From the NCBI GenBank assembly GCA_018697195.1, contig JAGMWU010000035.1:372001-436000 (forward strand): DNA of 64,000 bases, given 5' to 3'. This DNA comes from Certhia americana (Eukaryota; Chordata; Aves; Passeriformes; Certhiidae). Below the pieces are notes generated by a model. It saw only the letters and a program-made list of their open reading frames with translations, did no database searches and was not told the origin of the DNA. Positions within the stretch are counted from its first letter, which is position 1; every line of letters begins with the position of its first letter. Shown one piece after another: positions 62,380-64,000 of this stretch. A program made the translations under genes and the position numbers.

Positions 62380-62949
62380 GTAGCACAATGAGCAAGCAAA
62401 GGTTGGCAGTGGTCATCTTTAAATGATCCCTGACCATGAGTGGGTGGGTATATCAACTGTGTAATTTAAAACAGACTGTAAATGATAACAATATCCAGAC
62501 CAGCAAACAAAACTATGCCTAGGAAACTCCCAGGCACTGGAATAGCACTGTTTATGCTGGTAAACTAGTTGTGACCCAAGCCAGGTTTTGGAAGCTAAAA
62601 CCTTCCAGGAGCCATTTCCAATAGGAAATTCAAAGATATACAAGCACAAACAGTGGCCATTCCAGCTAATCTCAGCAGTGGTGGTGTTCCTGTGCAGGTG
62701 TAATTTATTAGAAAATACTCTAAGTGCGGCATCTTCCCTAACGAGGACATTTATAAGTTCAAGAATGTAACTTTTATTTGCAGATACAGCTCTTTTGAGA
62801 GTGCTGTTCAGCTACAATTGAGAGGGCTTTTCTTTCCTCCCAGAGGGGCATGCAGCAGCTGTCCTGCTGTCACTGCACTGCTCTCTCAAAAGGCCACTCC
62901 TGTTGGTTCTCAGGCACAGAAAGGTTTCATAAGGACACTCCAGCCTCAC

Positions 62950-62983
62950 CGTAGGGGATAGGATTGAGTTCAATTGAACCTTC
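62950..62983 (-). CDS. Candidate juxtamembrane cytoplasmic exon of the same - strand gene
   Basis: The acceptor tgttcctttcacag is strong and the donor gtgagg good. They enclose 34 nt that continue the open frame from the transmembrane exon (phase 0 in, 1 out) and encode EGSIELNPIPY. If the donor is not used, the frame runs on for seven more codons (GEAGVSL) to a TGA, which would make this the terminal exon. Small tail exons of this size are usual in type I receptors. Confidence 0.5.
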
Positions 62984-63584
62984 CTGTGAAAGGAACACAA
63001 ATGTATTATCACCACTGCGGAATGCACCTGAGCTACACAGATGAAAACCCAACAATATTGATATAATATTAGTTTTTATATTTTTCCTTATTATTACATT
63101 GTTTCAGTAATAGACTACTTTTGCATATCTGATTCTACAGTGTTACTGCATTTATTCTTATTATAAGTTACCTTGTATTTTAATTTTTATCAATATTAAT
63201 TCATCACAGGTAAGACTGTCTGTGTATAAATGATGATAAGTAATTATAGGATCTAAAATAATTCAGATACAACTCACTTGAGCACTTCAATTATCATTGC
63301 TGATGCAGAACCTTCTATGGAAAAACCTGCAAACCAGAAGCCATTCCTACAAAAATGTGAGTAGGTCCTACCTAGGAAGGGAGGTCAGCTGAGGTAAATT
63401 TAGTTTTGATTATAAGCTGCCTAATTTTAAGAAAGACCAAAAAACCCCTCCCAGTGGAAAAGCAACTCCAGTGCACGTGAACATCTGAAATCTGAGTGAT
63501 GAGTGGAAAGCTGAAATTTCATGTTCTATAATATATACATGTTATACACACAGTAACAAATACCCAAAGAAAAAAATCACTTAC

Positions 63585-63664
63585 CTGTGATTTTTTCCAT
63601 GCATACCAAAAGACAGCAACTATAAGAATACAAAGCAACACAAGGGCAATGCTGACTCCTGCCA
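63585..63664 (-). CDS. Transmembrane exon of an unidentified single-pass membrane protein (partial gene)
   Basis: On the - strand a pyrimidine-rich tract and ctcttctag acceptor precede an 80-nt exon ending CACAG|gtaagt, a near-consensus donor. It starts with two bases of a split codon (phase 1 in, phase 0 out) and encodes AGVSIALVLLCILIVAVFWY followed by AWKKSQ. That is one hydrophobic helix of about 18-20 residues, a Trp/Tyr interfacial belt and a Lys-Lys stop-transfer, as in type I receptors, whose ectodomain exons usually end in phase 1. I do not recognise the gene. The ectodomain exons would lie right of the window. Confidence 0.75.
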
Positions 63665-64000
63665 CTAGAAGAGCAGAAAGAAAGGTAACCATGACTCAAA
63701 GCAATTAAAAAAAGGAAAAAAACTTAATACCTACATTTGTGGTGCAGCATAAAATAGCTATATGTGACACTAAAATATAGGTCATGATTTTTCCTACAAA
63801 CAAAAATCTCATTTAGGTCTGGGTTTGTAAAAAAATACGACAATCATGTCACAGATCATTACAGTATTTCTTTTTTTTTTTTTGCAAATATGTGCTATAA
63901 TTCATCTCCAATTTTATATTTTTTTTGTGAACAACATTTACTGATGATCACAAAATTAATATTTGAGTTGTAGATTTTATTAAAAGAAAAAGGCCCAAAG

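Noticed and set aside
1..64000. CRISPR arrays, bacterial operons, tRNA or rRNA genes
   Set aside because: None is visible. The sequence has vertebrate intron-exon structure and retroposons, and no cloverleaf or regular spacer-repeat array was recognised.

Overview
The window is vertebrate nuclear DNA, most likely from a bird and probably a passerine. Three things point there: several truncated CR1 retroposon tails and coding remnants, a long terminal repeat with the layout I remember for songbird ERVL-type LTRs, and a compact intron-exon structure. There is no bacterial or viral gene organisation. Coding information is carried by short spliced exons, so most long open frames are chance.

From 1 to about 35 kb the window holds the 3' two-thirds of AFF1 (AF4/FMR2 family member 1, a scaffold of the super elongation complex) on the + strand. 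The first 10.3 kb is intron. Eighteen phase-consistent coding exons then run from 10346 to the stop codon at 31992-31994 and encode 852 residues. In order these carry the ELL-binding segment, a serine/acidic tract, a long basic linker with the AF9/ENL-binding motif, a nuclear-localisation-like basic segment, and the whole C-terminal homology domain. A 3' UTR of about 3 kb probably ends at paired AATAAA signals near 34984-34996. The start codon and N-terminal exons lie left of the window.

From 35 to 63.5 kb I find no confident gene. The stretch is AT-rich and contains a degraded CR1 reverse-transcriptase fragment (about 45.7-46.0 kb), a GC- and CpG-rich LTR-like element (about 47.96-49.4 kb), and CR1 tails (56.56 and 58.2 kb). 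It also holds short tandem duplications and a 132-bp near-perfect hairpin (62248-62379). In mammals the tail-to-tail neighbour of AFF1 is KLHL8, but no Kelch or BTB exon is visible here.

At the right edge, on the - strand, a well-formed exon (63585-63664) encodes a single transmembrane helix followed by a basic stop-transfer. A 34-nt phase-compatible exon (62950-62983) and two weaker candidates further left could encode its cytoplasmic tail. I do not recognise this gene; most of it lies beyond the window. It and the hairpin are the least explained signals here. I found no evidence of a wholly new system.
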